A stretch of DNA of 64,000 nt. Source: Clostridia bacterium (GTDB lineage Bacteria > Bacillota > Clostridia > Oscillospirales > Acutalibacteraceae). The notes under the pieces were generated by a model. That model ran no database searches and was not told where the DNA came from. It saw only the letters and a program-made list of their open reading frames with translations. The position numbers and the translations under genes are program-made. The stretch is taken from contig JAFTUG010000013.1 of assembly GCA_017466365.1 (NCBI GenBank), positions 1-64,000 on the forward strand, read 5' to 3'. Shown in pieces: positions 26,662 through 35,188 of this stretch; within the stretch, counting starts at the first letter, position 1; every line of letters starts with the position of its first letter.

Positions 26662-27441
26662 ATGCTTAATAACAAAGAAAAGTGTGCGGTTTTTCTTGAT
26701 ATAGACGGCACTTTGATTACCGACAGCTTTATTATTCCTTCCGAAAATCTTGCTGCCATAAATGCGGCAAGAGAAAAAGGGCATCTTGTTTTTATCAACA
26801 CGGGTCGCTCATGGGGTAATATTCCTCCCGTTCTTATGGAGCAGATTGAAAAGCTTGACGGAATAATTGCAGGCAGCGGCGCAATGGTAACAATCGGCGG
26901 CAAAACCGTTTTTAACGGCTGCATGTCAAAGGCGCTTGTTTGCCGCATTGCCGAATATATATTTGTTCATCCCGAATATTGGGCAATTTTTGAGGGACTT
27001 CATTCGACTTATATATTAACTAATGGTTTAAGAAAACGTACCGAAATTCAGCAGTCTGTCAGCAATATGGAAGAACTGAAAGAAGCGTGCAAAGATGATG
27101 AGATTCAAGTTGTTGCAATGGGTAAAACCGTTCCTGAAGATTTCATAGAGCTTTTTAAAGATGAACTCACTGTTTTTCAGTTTGAAACCTATGCCGATAT
27201 AGTGGTAAAGGGTCTTAACAAAGCAGAGGGAATCAAAAAGGTACTTGAAGCAACGGGAATAAAACCTGAAAACACAATTGCAATCGGTGACAGCAACAAC
27301 GATTATGATATGCTTAAATATGCAGGCATAGGAGTTGCAATGGCAAATTCTCAGCAGTCAATTCTCAATATTGCAGATTGTGTAACGGTATCAAATTTTG
27401 ATTGCGGCGTGGCAAAAGCCATAAACAAATTTCTGTCTTAA
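26662..27441 (+). CDS. Cof-type HAD-IIB phosphatase
   Basis: 259 residues. Motif I 'FLDIDGTLITDS' with the nucleophile Asp, motif II 'INTGRSW', and motif IV 'GDSNNDYDMLKYAG', with 'LNKAEGIKKVLE' for motif III lysine. These enzymes dephosphorylate sugar phosphates or flavin/PLP-type phosphates; the substrate is not predictable. It follows tyrS by 2 bases and so falls under the T-box. Confidence 0.87.
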   Translation: MLNNKEKCAVFLDIDGTLITDSFIIPSENLAAINAAREKGHLVFINTGRSWGNIPPVLMEQIEKLDGIIAGSGAMVTIGGKTVFNGCMSKALVCRIAEYIFVHPEYWAIFEGLHSTYILTNGLRKRTEIQQSVSNMEELKEACKDDEIQVVAMGKTVPEDFIELFKDELTVFQFETYADIVVKGLNKAEGIKKVLEATGIKPENTIAIGDSNNDYDMLKYAGIGVAMANSQQSILNIADCVTVSNFDCGVAKAINKFLS

Positions 27442-27475
27442 ACAGTTATAAGGTATAAGAATCTGAATCAGAAAA

Positions 27476-27504
27476 AGCTCGGAGTGCAGCCACATTCCGG
27501 GTTT
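27476..27504 (+). terminator. Hairpin of the CTCGGARTGCA family, probable terminator
   Basis: GCTCGGAGTG / CATTCCGGGT with T-rich 3' flank, 35 bases after the HAD gene. Same family as hairpins at 36.8, 44.0 and 53.2 kb. Confidence 0.6.
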
Positions 27505-27593
27505 ATTTTTATAAATTTGATTTTGTTACACAAAAAGAGGCTCTAATAAGAATAAGTGTATATTTCCTGCTTTATTTGCAATTCATTTTACCC

Positions 27594-27622
27594 TTGACAA
27601 CCCGAGGGAAAATGCTTATAAT
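27594..27622 (+). promoter_or_regulatory. Consensus sigma-A promoter for the cobalamin operon
   Basis: TTGACA 27594-27599, exactly 17 bases, TATAAT 27617-27622. Both boxes are perfect consensus, so transcription is expected to start strongly and be controlled later by the riboswitch. Confidence 0.85.
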
Positions 27623-27650
27623 ATTTATCAATTGAATATAAGTTAAACGA

Positions 27651-27815
27651 GATACGGTTTGAAAAGTTGTAAGCTGAGTAAATCAAAAGGGAAATCAGGT
27701 TCGAGTCCTGAACAACCGCCATTACTGTATTTGACAAAGTCGGAGCATAAGCTGTTGATTATTGCTCTGCGTGGTAGCTCCACGGTTTCATAAGTCAGAA
27801 AACCTGCCGTGTCTT
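27651..27815 (+). ncRNA. Cobalamin riboswitch aptamer
   Basis: The conserved core is readable: AAAAGGGAA at 27685-27693, the paired ATCAGGT / AGTCCTGA segment, ACCGCCATTACTGT at 27715-27728, and the B12 box AGTCAGAAAACCTGCC at 27793-27808. Class II-type peripheral detail cannot be settled by eye. It lies about 30 bases downstream of a consensus promoter and upstream of two intrinsic terminators, so adenosyl- or other cobalamin should switch off the genes behind it, all of which look like B12 capture and import functions. Confidence 0.88.
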
Positions 27816-27842
27816 TTTTAGGTTTAACACAACTTTGGTGAG

Positions 27843-27898
27843 AAGAGTGCAACCGATTTATTGCCGCATAACGGCTTTGAGTTGCAGCTCTTTTTTTG
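27843..27898 (+). terminator. Riboswitch expression-platform terminator
   Basis: AAGAGTGCAAC pairs with GTTGCAGCTCTT around an inner GCCG/CGGC hairpin, followed by seven T. Confidence 0.8.
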
Positions 27899-27940
27899 TT
27901 TTGCAATTCAAGGTTGTTGTGCCGTGTTTTAAGTCTGTTG

Positions 27941-27977
27941 TACTCTTTTGACCTTTTGGGTTGAAAGAGTATTTTTT
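27941..27977 (+). terminator. Second tandem terminator in the B12 leader
   Basis: TACTCTTTTGACC pairs with GGGTTGAAAGAGTA (two G-U pairs), then six T, only 12 bases before the Shine-Dalgarno of the next gene. Tandem terminators after one aptamer are uncommon. Confidence 0.75.
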
Positions 27978-27994
27978 ATAAGGAGGGATGATAA

Positions 27995-28243
27995 GTGACA
28001 CCTGATGAGAAAAAGTTTTGGGCGGAAGAGCTTTTGCGTCAAAAAAGCAAGGAACTCGGCAGACTGCCCAGAAAGGATGATTTCGATGAGGCCACAAGAT
28101 CACGAATCAAAGCCTTCCTCGGACCTTGGCCGAGAGCCTTGGAAGCTGCCGGCTTGAAGGAGGCAAAAGAAACGCCGAAAAAACCGAAGAAAAGCAAAAA
28201 GCAGAAGAAATCCTTTAATTCAAAACCTAAAGAAGGAGAATAA
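27995..28243 (+). CDS. Small basic protein with homing-endonuclease-associated (HNH) repeat
   Basis: 82 residues from GTG 27995, with AAGGAGGG 7 bases before. Residues about 10-55 fit the 'homing endonuclease associated repeat': 'SKELGRLPRKDDFDEATRSR' then 'IKAFLGPWPRALEAAGL', a short helical DNA-binding-like module. The tail is Lys/Pro-rich (KKPKKSKKQKK). No nuclease domain is present. It is the first gene behind the cobalamin riboswitch, 5 bases before the secreted B12-system protein; I know no role for such a protein in B12 uptake, and a nucleic-acid-binding regulator is only a guess. Confidence 0.7.
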   Translation: MTPDEKKFWAEELLRQKSKELGRLPRKDDFDEATRSRIKAFLGPWPRALEAAGLKEAKETPKKPKKSKKQKKSFNSKPKEGE

Positions 28244-28248
28244 CAGTA

Positions 28249-31131
28249 ATGAGTAAAAAAATAATAAGCATGTTAATTATTTTTGCAATGATTTTCACCG
28301 CAATACCCTTAACAATATCGGCAATCGAACCCGATACAGTATATATTTCAATCAGCGATGACAGTCAGTTTGTAACCGACAGCAACGGCACTCCGATGGC
28401 ATTTTATCCCGTGACCCTTGATGAACTTGCAGAGATTGATCTCGGCGATTATTATCTTGACGGATATGCATACGATGCAGACGGTGACGGAAACTATGAA
28501 CTCACCGCACTTCACCTTTATATTTATGTTCACGAAGTAATACTCGGACTTGATTGGTCGGATGTATACGTCAGCGGAAGTGCAGGAAGCATTTACTTTG
28601 CAGGCGGTCTTTTCGGTTTCTCCGATGAGAATCTCCGCTATGACCTTAACGGTGCTTATCCTGCAGTTGACGGTTGGGGTTTGACCGCAGATCGGATTGT
28701 TCTCAATAACGGGGACTTTCTGAATATTGCACACTACACAAGCTGGGCGTTCTGGGGTGACAGCACAACAGGATTCCATTACTTTACCGATTCACAAGGA
28801 AATCTCAATCATACATATAACACTTCCGTTAATGAAGAACTTGAGCTTGGTTTGGTTCGCAGTTATTCAGACTGGATGAACGGCGGAGCTGCGGCATTTG
28901 ACCCTGAAATCGGTTATACCGTTTATTACGGAACCGATTACGGTATTCCCACAGGCAGCACAGTTACAGACGATAACGGACTTGTAAATATTTCGTTCCC
29001 CTCAGGCGGAACATGGTATGTGTGGACTGACGGCGGTTACGGCATGGAGAACCCTGAAGATATCGTTTCTGCACCTGCTTTTGCAACCGTAAAAGTAATA
29101 AAGGCAGAAGCTGAACCGATTGATGTTTTTGTAACTGTAGCCGACAAAGGCAAAGTAGTGATGGCAAACGAGGTTGTTACTGTAACCGACCTTGATAAGA
29201 GCGGTGATTTTAATGTGGATGAAGTTTTATTCGCTGCTCATGAAGATGCTTATGACGAAGGTTCCCAAGCAGGTTACGCTTCTGAAATGACTCCTTACGG
29301 TCTTAGTATCACTAAGCTTTGGGGCGATGACAGCGGAAATTATGGCTATTGGCTCAACGACACTTCATGCTGGAGCCTTGCAGACACAGTAAACGCAGGT
29401 GATTCGGTTGTCGCATTCGTTTATCAGAATACTGAAGTCTGGGATTCCTATTCAAAATTCTCGCAAAACAGTTATACCGCTATGGCTGAAACTTCTGCCA
29501 TTGTGACTCTTGAAAAAGCGGGATATGATGCAAACTGGAACACGGTTTTTGAGGCTCACAAGGGTGCAGCCCTAAAAATCTATGACAGCGCATTCAATGA
29601 AATCTCAGCAGAAGCATATAAAGTTACCGACAATGGTGACGGAACATACTCCGTGATTGTAAAGAACATCGGCGAATATACCGTTGCCGCTTATGACAAC
29701 GCAACACCCATTGTTCCCGCACTTTGCACACTTACTGTTACGGAAAATCCCGATGTTGTATATGCCGATGCAGTTGAAGCAAAAATCGATGACATCGGCA
29801 ATGTGAATATTTTTAATTACAAAAAGATTTATGCAGCCCGTGAAGCATACGATGCACTCACCGATTCACAGAAAACGCTTGTTGAAAACTATTTCGTTCT
29901 CACCGATGCAGAAAATTCTTTCGCAACCTTGCTTGCAGATGCTTCGGATGCAGACCACAAGGCAATTTATGAAGCAACGGGAGCATATATCAGTGCTCTC
30001 GGCACGCCTTCTGTCGGTTCAACCGGCGGCGAATGGATGGTAATTGACCTTACCCGTTCAGGCTACGACTGTCCCGAAGGATATTATGAAAACGTTGTTA
30101 ATTATGTAAAAGAAAACATCAATGATAAAGAGCAGCTCCACAGAGCAAAGTCAACAGATAATTCACGAGTTATTCTTGCTCTTACCTCGGCAGGTTATGA
30201 TGTAACCGACGTTGACGGTCATAATCTTCTTATGGGTCTGACCGATATGACATATCTGAAAAAGCAGGGTATCAACGGTCCAATCTGGGCATTGATTGCA
30301 TTTGACTGCCACGGCTATGAAATTCCCGTTAATGCAGATGCAACCGAGCAAGCTACCCGTGAAAAGATTATTGCTTATATTCTTGAAAAACAGTTTGAGG
30401 ACGGCGGCTGGGCACTTTCGGGCAAAGTTGCCGACCCTGATATGACAGGAATGGCAATTCAATCACTTGCTCCGTATTACGAAACAAATGCCGAAGTCAA
30501 AGCGGCGATTGACAAAGCAATTATCTGTCTTTCAGAAAAACAGTATAATAACGGCGGATTCGGTTCAATCGACGGTATTTGCAGCGAATCATGCGCCCAG
30601 GTTATCGTTGCGTTAACCGCACTCGGCATTAATCCCGAAACAGATCCTCGATTTGTAAAGAACGGTGTTTCCGTTGTTGATGCAATGTGTCTGTTTGCTG
30701 TTGAAGGCGGCGGATTTGCACATATTCCTGATGCAGGCATAAACGGTATGGCAACAGAGCAGGCGCAGTATGCTCTGGCATCATATTTCCGTTTCCTCGA
30801 CGGCAAAACACCACTTTATGATATGAGCGATGTTGATATTTACACAAAAGATGAAAAAGCAGCCGATGCAGTTGAAGCAATGATTTCCGCAATCGGCACA
30901 GTTACCGCAGAAAGCAAAGATGCTATCGAAGAAGCAAGGACTGCTTACGATGCTCTTACAGACGAACAAAAAGCACTCGTAGAAAACCACGGGGTTCTTA
31001 TTCAGGCAGAAACAGATTTCAATGAACTGATAAATGAAAAAGATATCAGTATCTTTGAAAAGCTTATTAATTGGTTTATAAAAGCATTCGATTGGATAAT
31101 TTCTTTTGCTAAAGGCATATTCTCGTTCTGA
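28249..31131 (+). CDS. Secreted transcobalamin/intrinsic-factor-like protein (alpha6/alpha6-barrel)
   Basis: 960 residues. A signal peptide (1-25, ending TISA) is followed by two beta-rich domains, each with a short helix motif: 'LTALHLYIYVHEVILG' near 85 and 'FNVDEVLFAAHEDAY' near 325. They resemble DUF4430-type beta-domains with 'YGYWLN'-like turns. At about 510-560 and 865-930 lie helical repeats 'AYDALT(D/-)xQKxLVEN'. Residues about 580-860 are an alpha6/alpha6 (squalene-cyclase-like) region with 'FEDGGWALSGKVADPDMTGM' and 'YNNGGFGSIDGICSESCAQV', the fold of the cobalamin-binding alpha-domain of intrinsic factor. The C-terminus is an amphipathic aromatic helix, with no LPXTG. Its place behind a B12 riboswitch and before an ECF transporter suggests surface capture of corrinoids. 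Confidence 0.75.
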   Translation: MSKKIISMLIIFAMIFTAIPLTISAIEPDTVYISISDDSQFVTDSNGTPMAFYPVTLDELAEIDLGDYYLDGYAYDADGDGNYELTALHLYIYVHEVILGLDWSDVYVSGSAGSIYFAGGLFGFSDENLRYDLNGAYPAVDGWGLTADRIVLNNGDFLNIAHYTSWAFWGDSTTGFHYFTDSQGNLNHTYNTSVNEELELGLVRSYSDWMNGGAAAFDPEIGYTVYYGTDYGIPTGSTVTDDNGLVNISFPSGGTWYVWTDGGYGMENPEDIVSAPAFATVKVIKAEAEPIDVFVTVADKGKVVMANEVVTVTDLDKSGDFNVDEVLFAAHEDAYDEGSQAGYASEMTPYGLSITKLWGDDSGNYGYWLNDTSCWSLADTVNAGDSVVAFVYQNTEVWDSYSKFSQNSYTAMAETSAIVTLEKAGYDANWNTVFEAHKGAALKIYDSAFNEISAEAYKVTDNGDGTYSVIVKNIGEYTVAAYDNATPIVPALCTLTVTENPDVVYADAVEAKIDDIGNVNIFNYKKIYAAREAYDALTDSQKTLVENYFVLTDAENSFATLLADASDADHKAIYEATGAYISALGTPSVGSTGGEWMVIDLTRSGYDCPEGYYENVVNYVKENINDKEQLHRAKSTDNSRVILALTSAGYDVTDVDGHNLLMGLTDMTYLKKQGINGPIWALIAFDCHGYEIPVNADATEQATREKIIAYILEKQFEDGGWALSGKVADPDMTGMAIQSLAPYYETNAEVKAAIDKAIICLSEKQYNNGGFGSIDGICSESCAQVIVALTALGINPETDPRFVKNGVSVVDAMCLFAVEGGGFAHIPDAGINGMATEQAQYALASYFRFLDGKTPLYDMSDVDIYTKDEKAADAVEAMISAIGTVTAESKDAIEEARTAYDALTDEQKALVENHGVLIQAETDFNELINEKDISIFEKLINWFIKAFDWIISFAKGIFSF

Positions 31132-31141
31132 TTTTTTCATG

Positions 31142-31171
31142 GTCGGCTGTTGTGTTTTAACAACAGCCGAC
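31142..31171 (+). other. Intercistronic hairpin without T run
   Basis: GTCGGCTGTTGT / ACAACAGCCGAC, a perfect 12-bp stem with a short loop and no U tract, between the two surface-protein genes. It may set mRNA stability or partial read-through. Confidence 0.65.
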
Positions 31172-31201
31172 ACCATAACAATCCGTCAGGAGGCAAGTTT
31201 T

Positions 31202-32662
31202 ATGAAAAAGAAGAAAATAGCAAATATAGTGATGGTCGCAGTCATTATAGCTATTGCGGCAGCGGGAATTTTTGGCGTCGGTCATATCAAAGGTTGGTTT
31301 GACAAATCCGATGAAAACACCGCTGTTCTTACTGATTTCCGTGGCATCATAACATTGCAGCGTGACGGAGTTGCCTATGCAACAACTGATAAAACTGTTC
31401 TCCGCAAAGGAGATAAAATTACTTGCGACCCCGGTGCAACCGTCAGAATTGCTTTGGGCGAAAACTATATTGCTCTCGGTCAGAATGCCGATGCAGAAAT
31501 CATAAATCCCGTTTCCGACGAGTTTGCCCTTAAAGTTAATGTCGGCGAAGCTTTTGTTAACACAAGCAATTCTGTTTCACTTGAATTTGCAGATAAGCAG
31601 ACTGAAATCAGTAATGCAGTGGCAAACTTAAGTGTCCGCAAAGGGGCACAAAGTATAAGCGTTTATCAAGGCTCTGTCGGTGAAGCAACCGAGGGTCAGA
31701 TGCTTGAATGGATTGGCGATAAGGAATCCATCAGAGATTTCTCTGTTAAAAGCCTTAACAGTTTCAATATTTCGCAAATACGAAAAGCCAACGAAACAAA
31801 AAAACTTGTTTTCTCAAATGGTGATCTGGACGAGCTTGAAAATGAACGATGGGACGAGATGCACGCTTCGGCTGAAACAACAACCGCGGATAATACTGCA
31901 GCGGAAACCGTAAAAACAACAAAAGCCAAAGAAACAACAGCAAAAGCGGCAGCATCCGTTAAAGCCCCAAAAGAGACTGCTTCAACAATCGCAGCTATAA
32001 CAAAATTGATAACCGAAAAATCAACAAGAGAGAAAACTACAAGAAAACCGACAACAAGACGTGACTATTCTCTCAACATTACAGCTTCAAAAGCAGCTGC
32101 AGAAGGCACAACAACCACCCAGGAAACAGAAACTGTCAAACCCGAAACAACAACGAAACCCGTTAGCACAACCAAGCCTTCGGAAACGGTAAAACCCGAA
32201 GTAACAACAAAGCCCGCCAAAACAACCAGACCTATTGAAACAACTGAGAAAAAACTAACTTGCACCATAACCATACGCTGTGATACAATTCTTGATAATA
32301 TGGATGACCTTGACCCTGCAAAGGCACCCTATGTTCCCGAGGACGGAGTCATTTTGAGGGAAGTGACGGTTGAGTTCACAGAGGGTGAAACCGTTTTTGA
32401 TGTTTTAAACAAAGTATGCAGAGAGTATAACATTCCGATTGAATACAGCTGGACACCGATGTATGACAGCTATTATATCGAGGGTATCAATAATTTATAT
32501 GAGTTTGACTGTGGCACGGAATCAGGTTGGATGTATAAAGTAAACGGCTGGTTTCCGAATTACGGTTGCTCAAGCTTCTATTTAACGGGCGGCGAAACAA
32601 TCGTTTGGTGTTATACCTGCAAAGGGCTCGGTGAAGATGTCGGTGCCGAGCGATGGGAGTAA
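31202..32662 (+). CDS. Membrane-anchored FecR-like + DUF4430 (transcobalamin beta-domain-like) protein
   Basis: 486 residues from ATG 31202 (AGGAGG before it). A short cytoplasmic KKKK start and one TM helix (about 7-25) are followed by a FecR-like beta domain (about 45-165, 'VLRKGDKITCDPGATVRIAL'), a long Thr/Lys-rich stalk (about 220-350) and a C-terminal DUF4430 domain with 'FEFD'-like 'YEFDCGTESGWMYKVNGWFP', 'NYGCSSFYL' and 'GETIVWCYTC'. DUF4430 corresponds to the beta-domain of intrinsic factor/transcobalamin. Together with the barrel protein upstream this completes both halves of such a carrier. The stalk would place the domain beyond the cell wall. Confidence 0.8.
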   Translation: MKKKKIANIVMVAVIIAIAAAGIFGVGHIKGWFDKSDENTAVLTDFRGIITLQRDGVAYATTDKTVLRKGDKITCDPGATVRIALGENYIALGQNADAEIINPVSDEFALKVNVGEAFVNTSNSVSLEFADKQTEISNAVANLSVRKGAQSISVYQGSVGEATEGQMLEWIGDKESIRDFSVKSLNSFNISQIRKANETKKLVFSNGDLDELENERWDEMHASAETTTADNTAAETVKTTKAKETTAKAAASVKAPKETASTIAAITKLITEKSTREKTTRKPTTRRDYSLNITASKAAAEGTTTTQETETVKPETTTKPVSTTKPSETVKPEVTTKPAKTTRPIETTEKKLTCTITIRCDTILDNMDDLDPAKAPYVPEDGVILREVTVEFTEGETVFDVLNKVCREYNIPIEYSWTPMYDSYYIEGINNLYEFDCGTESGWMYKVNGWFPNYGCSSFYLTGGETIVWCYTCKGLGEDVGAERWE

Positions 32663-32663
32663 T

Positions 32664-33554
32664 ATGAGAGAAGATGCTTTTTCAAAATTTCATCCTGCCG
32701 TAAATCTGATTTTTTTCATCGGAGCGATGTGCTTTGGTGTTCTTTTGCAGCACCCCGTATATTTGCTCGCAGGAATGTTTGCAAGCGGAGTATATTATTT
32801 TCTTCTGAACGGAAGAAAAGGCATAAAAGCAATTGCCGGAATGATACCGCTGTTTATATTTATCACGCTTTTTAATCCGATTGTAAATACTCGGGGAATA
32901 ACGGTTCTTTTTTCGCTGTTTGGCAGACCGTACACTTTGGAGGCGCTGATTTACGGTGTGGCTGTGGCTGCAATCTTTGTTGTTATGCTTCTGTGGTTCG
33001 GATGCTACGGCAAGGTTTTGACAGGTGATAAATTTACATGCCTTTTCAGCAATATTATGCCGTCAATCGCTTTGCTTCTTGTTATGGTTTTTCGTATGAT
33101 TCCGAATTTTGTCCGCAAAGCAAAGCAGATAATTGCTGCAAGAAGCTCTGTCGGAAAAGGTACAGAGGCTTCGGCTTCAATAAAAGATAAGCTCACATCG
33201 GGAATGAGCGTTATCGGAGTTTTAACATCTTGGGCATTGGAAGGCAGTATCGTGACGGGTGATTCAATGAGAGCACGTGGCTACGGAACGGCAAAGCGTA
33301 CAAGCTTTATGGTATATCGCATGACAAAAGCTGATTGGGTTTTGATTGTTATAATGCTTGCAATGCTCGGTGTTGTTATCGGTTTTGCCGCAAGCGGCTG
33401 CATGTATGCGGAATTTCTTCCCGAAAGGAATATTGCACCGATAGAAGGAGTCAACATAATCGCTTTTATCACATATTTGGGATTTTTGTTGATTCCGACG
33501 TTTCTGCACATAAAGGAGGTTATACAGTGGAACATTTCGAGATACGGAATTTAA
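32664..33554 (+). CDS. ecfT: ECF transporter transmembrane component EcfT (copy 1)
   Basis: 296 residues with about five to six membrane helices. The N-terminus 'SKFHPAVNLIFFIGAMC' and the coupling-helix motifs 'ARSSVGKG' and 'SMRARGYGTAKR' are typical of EcfT/CbiQ, whose two Ala-Arg-Gly-type motifs contact the ATPases. ATG 32664 lies 1 base after the DUF4430 gene stop. It overlaps the ATPase gene by 28 bases. It forms the scaffold of a cobalamin-type ECF importer, inferred from the riboswitch. Confidence 0.87.
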   Translation: MREDAFSKFHPAVNLIFFIGAMCFGVLLQHPVYLLAGMFASGVYYFLLNGRKGIKAIAGMIPLFIFITLFNPIVNTRGITVLFSLFGRPYTLEALIYGVAVAAIFVVMLLWFGCYGKVLTGDKFTCLFSNIMPSIALLLVMVFRMIPNFVRKAKQIIAARSSVGKGTEASASIKDKLTSGMSVIGVLTSWALEGSIVTGDSMRARGYGTAKRTSFMVYRMTKADWVLIVIMLAMLGVVIGFAASGCMYAEFLPERNIAPIEGVNIIAFITYLGFLLIPTFLHIKEVIQWNISRYGI

Positions 33555-35188
33555 GCTTTTCATATCCGACCGCCAAAGGTAAAAAGTCCCTTGATGATGT
33601 ATCGCTTAAAATAGAAAAAGGTGAGTATGCGGTTATTTGCGGAAAGTCAGGCAGCGGAAAAACAACTCTGCTGAAACATCTTAAAACTGTGTTGACTCCT
33701 CACGGAAAAAGAAGCGGAGAAATATATTTCAACGGATTCCCGCTTGAAAAAGTGAGCAACCGAGAGCAATCAGCAAAAATCGGATATGTAATGCAGAATC
33801 CCGATGATCAGATTGTAACCGATAAAGTATGGCATGAGCTTGCTTTCGGCTTGGAAAGTCTTGGCTGCGATCAAAAAAGCATGCGTTCCCGTGTTGCGGA
33901 AATGGCATGCTATTTCGGAATTCAGGATTGGTTTCATAAAGATGTTGCAACTCTTTCGGGTGGTCAAAAACAGCTATTGAATCTCGCTTCAATAATGGCA
34001 ATGCAGCCTGAATTGCTGATATTGGATGAGCCTACGAGTCAGCTTGACCCTATTGCTGCCTCCGATTTTCTTAATACCGTAAGAAAAATAAATGTTGAGC
34101 TTGGAACAACGGTTATTATAACCGAGCATCGTCTTGAAGATATTTTCCCTTATGCAGACCGTGCGGTTGTGATGGATAACGGACGTATTGTCGCCAATGA
34201 TACACCGAGAAATGTCGGTAAGCTTTTGTATGAGCAAGGCAATCCCATGTTTACGGCGATGCCTGCACCTGTTCGTGTTTTTTACAATGCAAACGGAAAA
34301 GGCGATTGCCCTTTAACCGTGCGTGAGGGCAGAACGTGGCTGAATAAAGAGTTTGCGGAAGAACCAAAGATTACCGAAATCCCTTTTGAAACAATAGAGG
34401 ATGATATCGAAAATCCTGCAATTTCCCTTAAAGAACTCTGGTTTCGTTATGAGAAGGACAGCCCGGATATTCTTCGAGGCGTCAGTCTGGATGTGCCTGC
34501 AGGAAGCTTATCCGCAATAGTCGGAGGAAACGGTGCAGGAAAATCCACAATGTTAAAAGCTGTCTGCGGCATTTGCAAGCCCTACCGAGGTAAAATCAAG
34601 GTTTTCGGCAAAGCCGTAAACAAATATAAATCAGCGGAGCTTTTTAAAAATTGCATTTCGATGCTTCCGCAAGACCCAAAGAGTTTGTTTGTGAAAAAAA
34701 CTGTCGCCGAAGACCTTGCCGAAATGACGAAAGACAGAAAAAAGATAACCGAGGCTGCTGAAATCTGTCAGATAACAGACCTCATGGATAATCACCCTTA
34801 TGATTTGTCGGGCGGTGAACAGCAGAGAGCGGCGCTTGCCAAAGTGTTGCTTACCGAGCCGAAGCTTCTTCTGCTTGATGAACCCACAAAAGGCATGGAC
34901 AGCTTTTTCAAAGAAACCTTTGCATCTGTTCTTCAAAAATTGAAGGATCAGGGAATAACCGTCATAATTGTGTCGCACGATGTTGAATTCTGTGCAAAAT
35001 ATGCCGACAGAATCAGCATGTTCTTTGACGGTCAGATATTAACCACCGACACACCGCAGAAATTCTTCGGAAGCAACAATTTCTATACTACGGTGGCAAA
35101 CCGAATGAGCAGGCACATATTCCGAAATGCCGTTACAAGTGAAAATGTTGTTGAATTATATCGGAAAAACAAAGGAGAAAAAGCATGA
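33527..35188 (+). CDS. ecfA: ECF transporter fused ATPase (EcfA-EcfA')
   Basis: 553 residues from GTG 33527 (AAAGGAGG 9 bases before). It has two complete ABC ATPase domains in tandem: Walker A 'GKSGSGKTT' (near 39) with signature 'LSGGQKQLLNLA' and Walker B 'LLILDEPTSQ', then Walker A 'GGNGAGKST' (near 330) with 'LSGGEQQRAALAK' and 'LLLLDEPTKG'. Fused ATPases occur in dedicated (group I) ECF systems. This one powers the two EcfT and the S component encoded around it. Start sites upstream of 33527 would run through the ecfT gene in another frame and are rejected. Confidence 0.9.
   Translation: MEHFEIRNLSFSYPTAKGKKSLDDVSLKIEKGEYAVICGKSGSGKTTLLKHLKTVLTPHGKRSGEIYFNGFPLEKVSNREQSAKIGYVMQNPDDQIVTDKVWHELAFGLESLGCDQKSMRSRVAEMACYFGIQDWFHKDVATLSGGQKQLLNLASIMAMQPELLILDEPTSQLDPIAASDFLNTVRKINVELGTTVIITEHRLEDIFPYADRAVVMDNGRIVANDTPRNVGKLLYEQGNPMFTAMPAPVRVFYNANGKGDCPLTVREGRTWLNKEFAEEPKITEIPFETIEDDIENPAISLKELWFRYEKDSPDILRGVSLDVPAGSLSAIVGGNGAGKSTMLKAVCGICKPYRGKIKVFGKAVNKYKSAELFKNCISMLPQDPKSLFVKKTVAEDLAEMTKDRKKITEAAEICQITDLMDNHPYDLSGGEQQRAALAKVLLTEPKLLLLDEPTKGMDSFFKETFASVLQKLKDQGITVIIVSHDVEFCAKYADRISMFFDGQILTTDTPQKFFGSNNFYTTVANRMSRHIFRNAVTSENVVELYRKNKGEKA

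Noticed and set aside
33335-33526. 64-residue N-terminal extension of the ECF ATPase
   Set aside because: It would read ecfT in the wrong frame (Cys/Arg/His-rich nonsense); GTG 33527 has a proper AAAGGAGG.
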